Source: Candidatus Harrisonbacteria bacterium (lineage in GTDB: Bacteria; Patescibacteriota; Minisyncoccia; UBA6257; UBA11618). From it: DNA of 51,631 bases. The notes beneath the pieces were generated by a model. The model had not been told where the DNA came from. It saw only the letters and a list, made by a program, of their open reading frames with translations, and did no database searches. The translations under genes and the position numbers were made by a program. Shown here piece by piece: positions 8,292-18,069 of the stretch. The stretch spans positions 1-51,631 of the forward strand of contig JAHFLN010000003.1 in assembly GCA_023244835.1 (NCBI GenBank), in the 5' to 3' direction. Numbering within the stretch: the stretch's first letter is position 1; each line of letters opens with the position of its first letter.

Positions 8292-9221
8292 ATGGATAAG
8301 ATTCCCGTATACCTTATACACGGTTCGCTGGGTAGCGGGAAAACGACCGTTTTGAACAGGCTTATCGGTTCGGGCGTTTTTAACAATGCCGTTGTGGTTG
8401 AAAACGAGTATGCCGACTATAACTTCGATAAGGATATGATCGTGGGAAAAACGAAAGTATTCGGCGTTTCAGGGGGCTGCATATGTTGTTCTTCGGGACA
8501 AGAGTTATTCGATGCTCTTCATGAAATTGGGGGCGCGAAGGGCAACGGACCCCTTTTCATAGAGACGACCGGAGTTGCGAGCTCTGTCAGACTGGTGAGG
8601 CAGCTGATGCTGTCAGGCGAGTTCGAGGATAAATATGAACTAGTTCGTAATATCCTGGTTTTAGATATTCTGGAAGACGACCTTAGGGTTATCATGAAGG
8701 AGAAGGCTCTCGATGTCGTTATGGCGGACCTAGTCATACTTAATAAGGCTGATTTGGCATCGGCGGACGTAGTCGAAGAATTCAAGCATTTCATCGGGAC
8801 CGTTTCCGATGCGTTGGTTTTCGTGACGGAATATGGCGCGGTTGACGCGGATATGGTTCGGTCGGTTTCGAAATCGCGGGCGGACAGGGTCTTGCTCGAT
8901 AACATGGGTTGTTTCTCCGGTGACGGCGCGGACCACTCGAAAGATATTCTGTACCAAGTGATATATCCAACCGTCAAAATTGCCGCGGAAGAGCTGATAT
9001 CGGAAATCAAGTCATCATGCGCGCGTTCGGGTATGGAAATAACCAGGATCAAGGGCGTATGCACGGATCCTGCCGGGAAGAGATTCTCGATACAGGCGAC
9101 AAAAAGCAATCATGCGATACTGCCGGTTACGGGCGGGCATGATGATGTGCTGGTCATGATCGGCAAGAACGTTACGAAGGAAAATATCAGGCCGTTGATG
9201 CTCCGACTATGCAAGAACTGA
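8292..9221 (+). CDS. COG0523-family (CobW/ZNG1-like) G3E GTPase, metallochaperone-like
   Basis: Walker A HGSLGSGKTTVLNRL, NEYADYNFD, GGCICCSSGQEL (CxCC motif), ETTGVASS, NKADLA. Confidence 0.88.
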   Translation: MDKIPVYLIHGSLGSGKTTVLNRLIGSGVFNNAVVVENEYADYNFDKDMIVGKTKVFGVSGGCICCSSGQELFDALHEIGGAKGNGPLFIETTGVASSVRLVRQLMLSGEFEDKYELVRNILVLDILEDDLRVIMKEKALDVVMADLVILNKADLASADVVEEFKHFIGTVSDALVFVTEYGAVDADMVRSVSKSRADRVLLDNMGCFSGDGADHSKDILYQVIYPTVKIAAEELISEIKSSCARSGMEITRIKGVCTDPAGKRFSIQATKSNHAILPVTGGHDDVLVMIGKNVTKENIRPLMLRLCKN

Positions 9222-9808
9222 AAGATATAATCGCATTTTCAGGGCAGGTGGCAGATCGGCTTATCATGCAATATGGGGAATATGTTTTTTTAAGCGCGAA
9301 AATCAAGGGGCTTGAGGATGAAAAATTCAGAATGATTTTAGCGATAGCGAAAGAAAGGAGTATTGGCGTTCAGGATGCGCTGAAGCAAGAGGCGGATGGC
9401 ATGCTGAAGCGGATGAATGAGATCATCGCGCTGTATAGGATTGATTTGGAACGCGTTTCGGACGAGATGACGTTTCCAAACCCGCTTATATGGATGACGT
9501 ACAAGTACAAGGCGTATAAGGGAACGAGTAGCGAGATCGCCACCATGGGAGATTTCAGGAGGCACTGCGCGCCTGCGGGATATATATGCACCGCCCGTTT
9601 CGGCTTCATGCGGGATTATATGGAGGATAAGAACCGGATAAATATAAATGATAAGGCGAGGTATCCGGATGAAATAAAGCTTCCCGATTTTTATTTGAGC
9701 AAGGAAGCAGTTGGCTTATTAGCGGATACGGATTTCATGTCCGAATGGAAGCGGAGGGAATATCTCATAACGGAAAATAAGATCAATAAATGGAATGCGT
9801 CCCACTAG
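9209..9808 (+). CDS. Uncharacterised protein in NAS-COG0523 operon
   Basis: 199-aa ORF overlapping the upstream stop by 13 nt and the downstream start by 14 nt; no family recognised by eye. Confidence 0.8.
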   Translation: MQELKDIIAFSGQVADRLIMQYGEYVFLSAKIKGLEDEKFRMILAIAKERSIGVQDALKQEADGMLKRMNEIIALYRIDLERVSDEMTFPNPLIWMTYKYKAYKGTSSEIATMGDFRRHCAPAGYICTARFGFMRDYMEDKNRININDKARYPDEIKLPDFYLSKEAVGLLADTDFMSEWKRREYLITENKINKWNASH

Positions 9809-10937
9809 GATAGTCTTCTATGGGGTGATTGCATTGGTCGCGGCCTTAGGGGTATTTCTCATATCCGGCCGCGCGGATTCATTTTTTATACGCGCATTGC
9901 CGTCTGATTCCACTTCATTTTCATTTGCGCGGATAACGGACATAAGCGAAGAAGTACACCTCGAATCTCCTGCGCCATATTACATTCAGACGATACAAGC
10001 CGATTTTCTCCATAATGAGAATGGCGGCGGGAAAACGATTACCCATTATCGCGGCTTACTTGGTGCGGACGCAGGGCAGAAAATGCGCGTCGGCGAAACG
10101 GTCGTCCTCGTGAAAAATACGAACTTCGAGGGCGGGGATGCGTATTTCATATCCGACCGTTATCATTTACCCGCGTTACTCGGTCTCGGACTGCTCTTTT
10201 TCGTCGCAGTCGTCGCACTCGGCGGATTGCGGGGCCTTACTTCCTTTCTGGGGCTTATCTCAAGTATTGCCGTTTTACTACTGTATATTGTCCCCGCGAT
10301 TCTCGCAGGGCAAAACGCCCTATTCGTCAGTTTTATAGGCGCGAGCTTGATAGCCGTCTTTTCCCTATATCTCGGGCACGGGTTCAACGCACGAACGACA
10401 ATAGCGCTCATCGCCACGCTCATAACGCTCGGTATTGCGGTGGGTATGGCGGTCGCGTCGGTTTATTTCACAGAACTTATGGGTATTGCGTCAGAAGAAG
10501 GCTTTTTATTGAATCTAAAGGTTGCGACGCTCAGCCTGCGCGGGCTTCTACTTGCGGGTATCGTTATTGGCATGATGGGTGTTTTGGACGATGTGACAAC
10601 GGGACAGGCCGCAATCGTGCATGAATTACATGAAGCAAATCCGAGTTTGGATTTTCGCGAGTTATATCGCCGTGCCACGGCGGTCGGCAGGGAGCATATC
10701 GCGTCGCTTGTAAATACGCTCGTGCTTGCGTATGCGGGCGCATCGCTTCCCATATTTCTCTATCTTATTATACAGAGCCAGCGTGCGCCGTGGTGGATAG
10801 TTTTGAATCAAGAGCTTATCGCTGAGGAAATTGTACGTACGCTCGTGGGCAGCCTCGCGCTCGTGCTCGCCGTGCCGATTACGACCTCGCTTGCGGCGTG
10901 GTATTACGGAGTGATGGTAAAAATAGGTAATCAATAA
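9795..10937 (+). CDS. YibE/F-family multi-pass membrane protein
   Basis: LPALLGLGLLFFVAVVALGGLRGLTSFLGLISSIAVLLLYIVPAILAGQN..., GMMGVLDDVTTGQAAIVHEL, GREHIASLVNTLVLAYAGASLPI. Confidence 0.88.
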   Translation: MRPTRIVFYGVIALVAALGVFLISGRADSFFIRALPSDSTSFSFARITDISEEVHLESPAPYYIQTIQADFLHNENGGGKTITHYRGLLGADAGQKMRVGETVVLVKNTNFEGGDAYFISDRYHLPALLGLGLLFFVAVVALGGLRGLTSFLGLISSIAVLLLYIVPAILAGQNALFVSFIGASLIAVFSLYLGHGFNARTTIALIATLITLGIAVGMAVASVYFTELMGIASEEGFLLNLKVATLSLRGLLLAGIVIGMMGVLDDVTTGQAAIVHELHEANPSLDFRELYRRATAVGREHIASLVNTLVLAYAGASLPIFLYLIIQSQRAPWWIVLNQELIAEEIVRTLVGSLALVLAVPITTSLAAWYYGVMVKIGNQ

Positions 10938-10984
10938 ACTAAATCAGTCCGTGTGCGGATAGATCGGGAATATAGATATGCTCG
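10931..10984 (+). repeat. Dispersed intergenic repeat, copy 3 (5' part only)
   Basis: TCAATAAACTAAATCAGTCCGTGTGCGGATAGATCGGGAATATAGATATGCTCG, matching the 5' part of copies at 6179 and 6867. Confidence 0.75.
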
Positions 10985-10988
10985 TAGC

Positions 10989-11018
10989 TTGACGAAATAT
11001 ACCCCTAGGGGGTATTAA
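10989..11018 (+). promoter_or_regulatory. Promoter with embedded CsoR-type operator
   Basis: TTGACG - N18 - TATTAA with palindrome ATACCCCTAGGGGGTAT (10999-11015) in the spacer. Confidence 0.75.
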
Positions 11019-11025
11019 TAAGAAT

Positions 11026-11292
11026 ATGGTCGATATATCGAAAAATAAAATTGCGCGGCGTCTGAAGATTGTCGAGGGGCAAGTGCGCGGGTTACAGGAA
11101 ATGGTCGATAAAGGTTCGTACTGCATCGATGTTATCACGCAAACATCGGCAGTGAAGCGGGCCTTGTCTGGCATCGAAGATATGATAATGGAGAATCATC
11201 TGGGTACATGCGTTATACGTCAGATCAAGAAGGGTGAAGAGGACAAGGCGCGGCAGGAGATATTGAAGGTGTATCGCCTGAAGCGTAAATAG
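11026..11292 (+). CDS. csoR: CsoR/RcnR-family metal-sensing repressor
   Basis: RLKIVEGQVRGLQEMVDKGSYCIDVITQTSAVKRALSGIEDMIMENHLGTCV (Cys-His-Cys ligand spacing). Confidence 0.93.
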   Translation: MVDISKNKIARRLKIVEGQVRGLQEMVDKGSYCIDVITQTSAVKRALSGIEDMIMENHLGTCVIRQIKKGEEDKARQEILKVYRLKRK

Positions 11293-11311
11293 AAACATAC
11301 GTAAGAAAATT

Positions 11312-11566
11312 ATGATGAACTGGGCATATGGGTACGACGGTATGATGGGGTCGTTCGGTTTTGGCGGCTTTATTTTTATGGTGGCGTGGTGGGCGGTCGT
11401 CGCATACGTTCTTGTGTGGATATTTAAGCAGGTCGGACACGGGTGCGGAGGACATCGTTCCGGCGCGCATCATCCATCGGCGCTCGAAGTCCTCAAGGAA
11501 CGGTACGCGAAAGGCGAGATTGATAAGAAGGAATTTGAGGAAAAGAAACGGGACATAATCGGCTAA
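11312..11566 (+). CDS. SHOCT-domain small membrane protein
   Basis: TM segment followed by [26 protein letters not shown]. Confidence 0.85.
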   Translation: MMNWAYGYDGMMGSFGFGGFIFMVAWWAVVAYVLVWIFKQVGHGCGGHRSGAHHPSALEVLKERYAKGEIDKKEFEEKKRDIIG

Positions 11567-11571
11567 TAAGA

Positions 11572-13857
11572 ATGCAAACATATACGATAAAGGGAATGCA
11601 TTGTGCGTCATGCGCGAGCATCATCGAAGGCGCGCTAAAAAAAGCGGAGGGCGTTGTATCGGCCGAAGTGAATTATGGAACGGAATCCGCAAAAATAGAT
11701 TTTGACAGCGTGAAGACGAGCTCAGCCGAAATTTCAAAAAAAATCGAGCCACTCGGCTATTCGCTGATCGTTCCTACGGCTGAAGAGATGGGAATGTCTG
11801 AAGAGGAGCATGCCGGACATCTCGGATTGAACCAGTCGAAAAAGGAGAAGGCGGCAGAGCTTGCTGATATGAAGAGGAAGGTGATTGCCGTGCTGCCCCT
11901 CGCCGTTTTCAGCGCCTTCGTTATGGGGTGGGATATCCTTTCTTCATTCGGCACGGTGCCGCAGGTTCCGTACGTTTGGAAAGAATTTTTCCATCATCTT
12001 CTGCCGCTCATGGCGACATATGCGCTTTTCGTTACGGGTAAGCCCTATCTACTCGGCTTATACCGCTTTATCCGGCATGGTGCGGCAAATATGGACACTT
12101 TAATTGGTCTCGGTACCTCGGTGGCGTATGTGTATAGTTTTATCATTGCCGCTTTTGAGGAAGCCCTAAGGCCGTTTATCAATGTCGAAAATACCTATTA
12201 TGACGTCACGATTGTCGTTATCGCCTTTATCACGCTCGGTAAGTATCTCGAAGCGCGATCGAAACTGAAAACGGGCGACGCCATAGAAAAGCTCCTTAAT
12301 CTCCAGGTGAAAACGGCAACGGTAATCCGTAACGGGAAAGAAATAGAAGTTGCTGCGGATCAGGTAGTCCGAGGCGATATGATCATAGTGCGGCCTGCGG
12401 GAAAAATCCCTGTTGATGGAGTTGTTGTCGAAGGCTCGTCATACGTCGACGAGTCGATGATTTCCGGAGAGCCTATTCCTGTGGGAAAGGATATAGGAGA
12501 TATCGTTGTTGCGGGAACCATCAATACCACCGGATCATTTACGTTCAAGGCGACGAAGGTCGGGGCGGAGACGCTGCTTGCGGGCATAATACGAATGGTG
12601 AAAGAGGCGCAGGGGAGTCGCGCGCCCATACAGGCGTTAGCGGACAAAATCTCCGGTATTTTCGTTCCGGTTGTCTTAGCGTTATCAGTCGTTACGCTGA
12701 GCATATGGCTCGGTGCCGGAACCCAATATCTCGGACTCTCCCAGGCGCTTTCATATGGATTAGCTTCGTTCGTCGGCGTTCTCGTGATCGCCTGTCCCTG
12801 CGCCTTAGGGCTCGCGACGCCGACGGCGATCATTGTGGGAGTAGGCAAGGGCGCGGGCGCGGGAATCCTGATCAAGGACGCGGCGACGCTCGAAACGCTG
12901 CATAAGGCCGATGTCATCGTGATGGACAAGACAGGCACGATTACCAAGGGGAAGCCGGAGGTGGTTTCGATACGTAATGATTCAGGGCACGACGAAGGGC
13001 GCTTTATCTCATTGCTCGCGTCGCTCGAGAAAAAATCGGAGCATCCGATTGCCCATGCCATACTCTCGTATGCTAAGGAGGGGGGCAACGCGTTGTTCTC
13101 TGTGGACGGATTCGAGGCGATACGGGGTAAGGGTGTGCGCGGGCAGATTGAAAATACCGAGTATTATGCGGGAAATATAAGGATCATAGAAGATCTCGGC
13201 CTTTCGTTCGACACGGATTCGTTGGAAAGAGAAACCAGAGAAGGTAAGACGCCGGTGATTCTCGCAACAAGGGAGAAAGTATGGGGCGTAGCGATGGTCG
13301 CAGACGCCATAAAGCCGGAGGCGGCCGCGGCAGTGGCTCGCCTTCACGCGCTCGGTATGCAGGTTGTCATGCTTACGGGGGATACTAAGAACACGGCGCA
13401 GTATATAGGAAAACAAGTCGGTATCGACGAGGTGATCGCGGAGGCGTTGCCGGAGGAGAAAATACGGAAAATTAAGGAGTTGCAGTCAAAAGGGAAGATT
13501 GTGGTGATGGCCGGCGACGGAGTGAACGATGCGCCCGCTCTCGCGCAGGCCGATATCGGCATCGCGATGGCAACAGGGACCGACGCGGCGATCGAGAGCG
13601 CGGGCATAACTCTGCTTCACGGGGATATCTCGAAGTTGGTACAAGCGGTCAATCTATCGAAAATGACGATGCGTGGAATTAAGCAGAATCTATTTTGGGC
13701 GTTTATTTACAACATCGTCGGCATTCCGGTCGCGGCCGGGGCGTTGTATCCGTTTTTCGGGTGGCTCCTAAATCCCGCTATTGCGGGCCTTGCGATGGCG
13801 TTATCGAGCGTATCGGTGGTCGGTAATTCGCTCCGCCTCAAGGCGAAATCCCTATGA
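11572..13857 (+). CDS. copA: Copper-translocating P-type ATPase
   Basis: [24 protein letters not shown] domain, [44 protein letters not shown]. Confidence 0.96.
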   Translation: MQTYTIKGMHCASCASIIEGALKKAEGVVSAEVNYGTESAKIDFDSVKTSSAEISKKIEPLGYSLIVPTAEEMGMSEEEHAGHLGLNQSKKEKAAELADMKRKVIAVLPLAVFSAFVMGWDILSSFGTVPQVPYVWKEFFHHLLPLMATYALFVTGKPYLLGLYRFIRHGAANMDTLIGLGTSVAYVYSFIIAAFEEALRPFINVENTYYDVTIVVIAFITLGKYLEARSKLKTGDAIEKLLNLQVKTATVIRNGKEIEVAADQVVRGDMIIVRPAGKIPVDGVVVEGSSYVDESMISGEPIPVGKDIGDIVVAGTINTTGSFTFKATKVGAETLLAGIIRMVKEAQGSRAPIQALADKISGIFVPVVLALSVVTLSIWLGAGTQYLGLSQALSYGLASFVGVLVIACPCALGLATPTAIIVGVGKGAGAGILIKDAATLETLHKADVIVMDKTGTITKGKPEVVSIRNDSGHDEGRFISLLASLEKKSEHPIAHAILSYAKEGGNALFSVDGFEAIRGKGVRGQIENTEYYAGNIRIIEDLGLSFDTDSLERETREGKTPVILATREKVWGVAMVADAIKPEAAAAVARLHALGMQVVMLTGDTKNTAQYIGKQVGIDEVIAEALPEEKIRKIKELQSKGKIVVMAGDGVNDAPALAQADIGIAMATGTDAAIESAGITLLHGDISKLVQAVNLSKMTMRGIKQNLFWAFIYNIVGIPVAAGALYPFFGWLLNPAIAGLAMALSSVSVVGNSLRLKAKSL

Positions 13858-14876
13858 CAAAAACATTCACGCTTCATGTTCATGGGATGCACTGTAATTC
13901 ATGCGTTCTTGTGACCGAGCGCGAGCTGCGGAAGCATCCAAAAATATCCAGGGTACAATCAAGCCTTAAAACCCATTCGGTTGAAATCCAAGGTGATTTC
14001 GGAGATGAGTCGTTGGGCGCGATAGCCGAAGAGTTGACGGATGTGGTTTCGGGGTATGGCTATTCGCTTGCCATCGAGCGGCAGATGAGAAAGAAGAAAT
14101 GGGAGGATTTCAAAGTGGCGATTCCGCTCGCGATCGGATTCATCGCGGTATTCGTGTTATTGCAGAAAATAGGCATAGTGAATCTGGTGAGCGCATCCCG
14201 CGTGACCTACGGCACCGCATTCGCGGTAGGTATTATCGCCTCGCTTTCGACGTGTATGGCGGTCGTTGGGGGCTTAGTGCTCTCGATGTCGGCAACATTC
14301 GCGAAAGAGGGGGACGCGGTGCGTCCGCAGCTCTTATTCCATGGCGGAAGGCTACTGTCTTTTTTCATTCTTGGGGGCGTTCTCGGGGCGCTCGGCAAAG
14401 CGTTAACGCTCGCCCCAATCACGATGTTTGCCATAAATATTCTGATCGGGGCAGTGATGCTGATTCTTGGCATTAATCTGCTCGATGTATTCCACGGAGC
14501 TAAGCGGTTCCAATTCACGACGCCAAAATTCATTTCGCGGCATGCGTTCGGCGTTTCGGAGCTGAATCATACGCTCACGCCGTTTTTGGTCGGCATCGCG
14601 ACATTCTTCTTGCCGTGCGGTTTCACGCAATCGATGCAATTATATACGCTTACAACAGGAGGTTTTGTAAGCGGAGGGCTTACTATGCTCGCATTCGCTG
14701 TAGGAACATTACCCGTGCTTGCTCTGATTAGCTTTAGCTCGTTCAGTATTCATACAAAATCGCAGGCGGGCATCTTCTTCAAGACGGCGGGGCTTGTCGT
14801 GATAGCGTTCGCCATATTCAACTTGATAAATAGCGCGGCGGCCATCGGTCTCATTCCGCCTATATTCACCATATGA
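13854..14876 (+). CDS. HMA domain fused to sulfite exporter TauE/SafE-like (COG2836) membrane domain
   Basis: [21 protein letters not shown] then [27 protein letters not shown]...[20 protein letters not shown]...[20 protein letters not shown]. Confidence 0.85.
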   Translation: MTKTFTLHVHGMHCNSCVLVTERELRKHPKISRVQSSLKTHSVEIQGDFGDESLGAIAEELTDVVSGYGYSLAIERQMRKKKWEDFKVAIPLAIGFIAVFVLLQKIGIVNLVSASRVTYGTAFAVGIIASLSTCMAVVGGLVLSMSATFAKEGDAVRPQLLFHGGRLLSFFILGGVLGALGKALTLAPITMFAINILIGAVMLILGINLLDVFHGAKRFQFTTPKFISRHAFGVSELNHTLTPFLVGIATFFLPCGFTQSMQLYTLTTGGFVSGGLTMLAFAVGTLPVLALISFSSFSIHTKSQAGIFFKTAGLVVIAFAIFNLINSAAAIGLIPPIFTI

Positions 14877-15262
14877 AAATAAGCATCATATCTAGCATCG
14901 CCGCCGCCGCGCTCGTGATCCTCGCGCTCCTGTCCGTTCGGGGCGACTCGGGACAGCCTACTGATATTCCGGGGAATAATGTGACGGTCGAGAATGGGAG
15001 GCAGATAATCGAGCTACGGGCGAAAGGGGGCTACGCACCGAGAGAAAGTATCGCTAAAGCCGGCATGCCGACGATTCTGCGCATCAAAACAAGCGGCACA
15101 TTCGATTGTTCGTCGGCGGTCCGCATTCCCAGTATGGATATAAGCAGGAACTTGCCGTCATCAGGAACAACCGATATCGATATTGGTAATATACAATCAG
15201 GCACGCTGCAAGGTAGTTGCGGGATGGGCATGTATCCGTTCGAGGTTGTTTTCGAGAAGTAG
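14873..15262 (+). CDS. Cupredoxin-like exported protein
   Basis: Signal/TM N-terminus, QIIELRAKGGYAPRESIAKAGMPTILRIKTSGTFDCSSAVRIPSMDI...LQGSCGMGMYPFEVVF. Confidence 0.8.
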   Translation: MKISIISSIAAAALVILALLSVRGDSGQPTDIPGNNVTVENGRQIIELRAKGGYAPRESIAKAGMPTILRIKTSGTFDCSSAVRIPSMDISRNLPSSGTTDIDIGNIQSGTLQGSCGMGMYPFEVVFEK

Positions 15263-15320
15263 GGGTAATCCCTAATTAGGCCGCATATTAAAAATACCGC
15301 TGGGCGAAACCATGCGGTAC

Positions 15321-15932
15321 TTATACAAAGGGGATTGGCAGGGGCATCGCGGGTAATACGAGCTGCGTCGGGTCGATCATCGCTACTGGCACAGTAATAA
15401 CCGGTGCCCACGAGACGTTCCAGTCGGGATGTCTAACGCTGATAGCATTCTCACGCAGGTCATGGGCATTGTGGTGGTATCTGCAGTGATCGAGCGCGTA
15501 CGACCGCATTTTCCGCCGCCATTCATCGGCATGCGCCGCTCTTCGGTCGTCATACTGATATTCGCGCTCCAAGAACCAATGCCGGGCGGTATCGAGAGGA
15601 GTTATGAAATACCAGACGACAACCCGATCCGCGCCCATTTTCAGGAATCGCGAAATCAGCTTCTCCCGATCGATGCAGGACCCATTCCACATATCGGCGA
15701 GGATGAGTGCCGAAGAATCCGTTAGGACTGCAGTCTTAATCTCTTCCATCATAACGTCGTACGCGACGCTCCATGCGCCTGTGTCGGTATCCGGCCAGGG
15801 AAAGCCGAATATCCGGGTCATGGTCTCGTCCAGGCTCATGTGCTGGATATCGGGATAGTGCGCGGCTATCTTCTTGCAATACGTTGTTTTGCCGGCCCCA
15901 CGAGGGCCGGATATCAGCACGACCGTGCTCAT
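15321..15932 (-). CDS. P-loop kinase-like ATPase (AAA/zeta-like)
   Basis: MSTVVLISGPRGAGKTTYCKKIAAHYPDIQHMSLDETM; GGAGG upstream of start at 15932. Confidence 0.75.
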   Translation of the reverse strand: MSTVVLISGPRGAGKTTYCKKIAAHYPDIQHMSLDETMTRIFGFPWPDTDTGAWSVAYDVMMEEIKTAVLTDSSALILADMWNGSCIDREKLISRFLKMGADRVVVWYFITPLDTARHWFLEREYQYDDRRAAHADEWRRKMRSYALDHCRYHHNAHDLRENAISVRHPDWNVSWAPVITVPVAMIDPTQLVLPAMPLPIPFV

Positions 15933-16111
15933 ACAAGCCTCCTTTCGTGTGGTAAGGAGCTGATTCAAAAAAATAGTATCTAATTTTTACTAACCGATGT
16001 CAATGCAAGGAATATTGACATTAATTAAGAATAAAGGTACTATAGTGCTCTTGGCGAGCGAGAGTCGCTTGCAAGAAGAAATCCTCGATCTTTGGAAAGG
16101 AATATATCGCG

Positions 16112-16648
16112 ATGCGAGAGTTCAAACTGGTGAAACTCCGTACTAAATGCCGGGATAAGGCGACTAACCTGCCCGGGATGGTGACCCATTGGCTCTTGGA
16201 TATGAATGGCGATGTGCAGTATCTCTTCCAGCCGAAGGGATTGGACGAGAGTGGGCGGCCCGTTGATAAGATCTGCGTATGTGCCGAGCGATTGGCGGTG
16301 AAGCCGGCTGATTTTGAAATGGCAGAGATCCAATTCGACATCCTCGGGAGTCAGGTGACTGATGAAGGGAGCGGATTTGCGGGAATGGCGACGCACCTCG
16401 TGTACCATCCCAACGGATGCTGTCACGTCCAAATCCAGCCAGCCGGGCTGACCAAGAAAAAAACCCCGATCCAGGCGTGCGAATTTGATTTACGCCAATG
16501 CAGCGGCCCGAAGATTCCGGTTTTGACCGAGCCTGAACGGAAGGCGAGTACGGTCGAGCGGCCATCTCCCGAGCCGATGCCTGGACGCCAAGTTTACGGT
16601 CAGGCGTCCTTGGCTCACAGCCGAAGTCCGATCAGCAGCGCTCGCTAG
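16112..16648 (+). CDS. Hypothetical protein with internal duplication
   Basis: Two related units: NLPGMVTHWLLDMNGDVQYLFQPKGLDESGRPVD and GFAGMATHLVYHPNGCCHVQIQPAGLTKKKTPIQ. Confidence 0.7.
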   Translation: MREFKLVKLRTKCRDKATNLPGMVTHWLLDMNGDVQYLFQPKGLDESGRPVDKICVCAERLAVKPADFEMAEIQFDILGSQVTDEGSGFAGMATHLVYHPNGCCHVQIQPAGLTKKKTPIQACEFDLRQCSGPKIPVLTEPERKASTVERPSPEPMPGRQVYGQASLAHSRSPISSAR

Positions 16649-16693
16649 CGATCGGTGCATTCATGCGTACATACTAGGCTGAAACAGAAATGA

Positions 16694-16724
16694 GGCCCCG
16701 AGATTCGATCTCGGGGCTTTTTTA
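16694..16724 (+). terminator. Intrinsic terminator
   Basis: GCCCCGAGATTCGATCTCGGGGCTTTTTTA. Confidence 0.85.
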
Positions 16725-16751
16725 TGGAAAACGAGCACGGTTCCGGAGCGG

Positions 16752-17036
16752 CTATACGCGGAGGGTCGCACGGCGCATATTATGCGGGCGGTGCATGCAG
16801 CCGGCCCAGCAGCACGGACGGCGCATGCCGTCTATAAGTTCCTCGCGCGTCCGCGTTATGCGACGGATTCTCGTTTCCGGTTTTATGGCGGATTCGATCC
16901 AGCAGATCCATTCATTGCGCGCGAGCGGAGTAATGCCTTCCCATGCCGCATGCGCCGCGCGGGCGGAGACGAGCGCTTTTTGCAGATCAGCAGGCGCTCC
17001 ATGAACCGTGCCCGGGGATATGTTTCGTGCGGCCAT
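16752..17036 (-). CDS. YdeI/OmpD-associated (bacteriocin-protection-like) family protein
   Basis: AHAAWEGITPLARNEWICWIESAIKPETRIRRITRTREELIDGMRRPCCWAGC. Confidence 0.75.
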   Translation of the reverse strand: MAARNISPGTVHGAPADLQKALVSARAAHAAWEGITPLARNEWICWIESAIKPETRIRRITRTREELIDGMRRPCCWAGCMHRPHNMRRATLRV

Positions 17037-17104
17037 AGTCTAATCGTAGTTAACGTGCTTCGGTGTCGTCCAGTACGGAGTTGGTTTTTGATATACTGGT
17101 TTCC

Positions 17105-17740
17105 ATGCGTCCGTTCCCCGCGGCTATGCGCCATGAATTCTCCGTATTCAAGAAGTTAGATTCGCCGAGAAAGGTGCAATGTTTTATCGATAGTCTTCCC
17201 ATTAACTTCGAGAAAAAGAGCGAAACGTGCCGATCGCCGCTCATGGTCCTGCGGTCGGGCGAAGCTCATTGTGCCGAAGGCGCGATGCTTGCCGCCGCCA
17301 TTTTCTGGTACCATGGGGAGCGGCCATTGCTTCTCGATTTAAAGGTGGCGAAGAGAAGGGGCGATGTCGACCACGTGGTAACCCTCTTCAAGGAGGGGGG
17401 GCGATGGGGAGCGATCTCGAAGACTAATCATGCGGTTTTGCGGTACAGGGATCCGGTCTATAAGACCATCCGCGAGTTGGCGCTTTCATACTTCAACGAA
17501 TACTTTGTATTAGACAATGGGCTTAAAACGCTCCGTAGCTATTCGGCGCCGTTTAGCCTGCTCTCGTGGGACGACTCCTGGCTGACCGTGCAGTACGACC
17601 TCTGGGATATTATGAACGACCTCGATGGGTCGCGACATTTCGATGTTATGGAAAAAAGCGCCGTGCGCCGGTTGAGGCCGGCTGACACCATCGAGATACA
17701 GGCAGGCCAGATTGCTCAATGGTCGGAGAAAACGGAGTAG
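17105..17740 (+). CDS. Transglutaminase-like superfamily protein
   Basis: GEAHCAEGAMLAAAIFWYHGERPLLLDLKVAKRRGDVDHVVTLFKEGGRWGAISKTNH (Cys-His-Asp-like arrangement). Confidence 0.6.
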   Translation: MRPFPAAMRHEFSVFKKLDSPRKVQCFIDSLPINFEKKSETCRSPLMVLRSGEAHCAEGAMLAAAIFWYHGERPLLLDLKVAKRRGDVDHVVTLFKEGGRWGAISKTNHAVLRYRDPVYKTIRELALSYFNEYFVLDNGLKTLRSYSAPFSLLSWDDSWLTVQYDLWDIMNDLDGSRHFDVMEKSAVRRLRPADTIEIQAGQIAQWSEKTE

Positions 17741-17844
17741 GCGAAGAAAGATTCTCGTCGATTGTAATATACGCATTGACTGAATACGAGGATTATCGTA
17801 GTGTAAGCGAAGCATTCCAATTCGCCATAGAAAGGGGCGTGAAC

Positions 17845-18069
17845 ATGCACAGGGAAATAACTCTGCCTCAAGACACGCGCTGCTTCCGAAAGGATCCGAC
17901 TTCGGGCGTGCTCTGCTTCCAGGGGGAGGTGCGCCGGAAGGGCGAGGTTTTCACTATTAGTCCATCCGAAGACAGGGAGTATGACCATAGGCTGCAAAAG
18001 GTCGTTTCGTTCAGGTTCAACGATCAGGAATATTACATGATCGTTGCCGAGATGAATGTTCCGGCTTGA
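17845..18069 (+). CDS. Hypothetical protein
   Basis: ORF MHREITLPQDTRCFRKDP...; start uncertain. Confidence 0.5.
   Translation: MHREITLPQDTRCFRKDPTSGVLCFQGEVRRKGEVFTISPSEDREYDHRLQKVVSFRFNDQEYYMIVAEMNVPA

Noticed and set aside
11225-11611. 128-aa minus ORF opposite the SHOCT gene
   Set aside because: The plus-strand SHOCT protein has clear homology and operon context.
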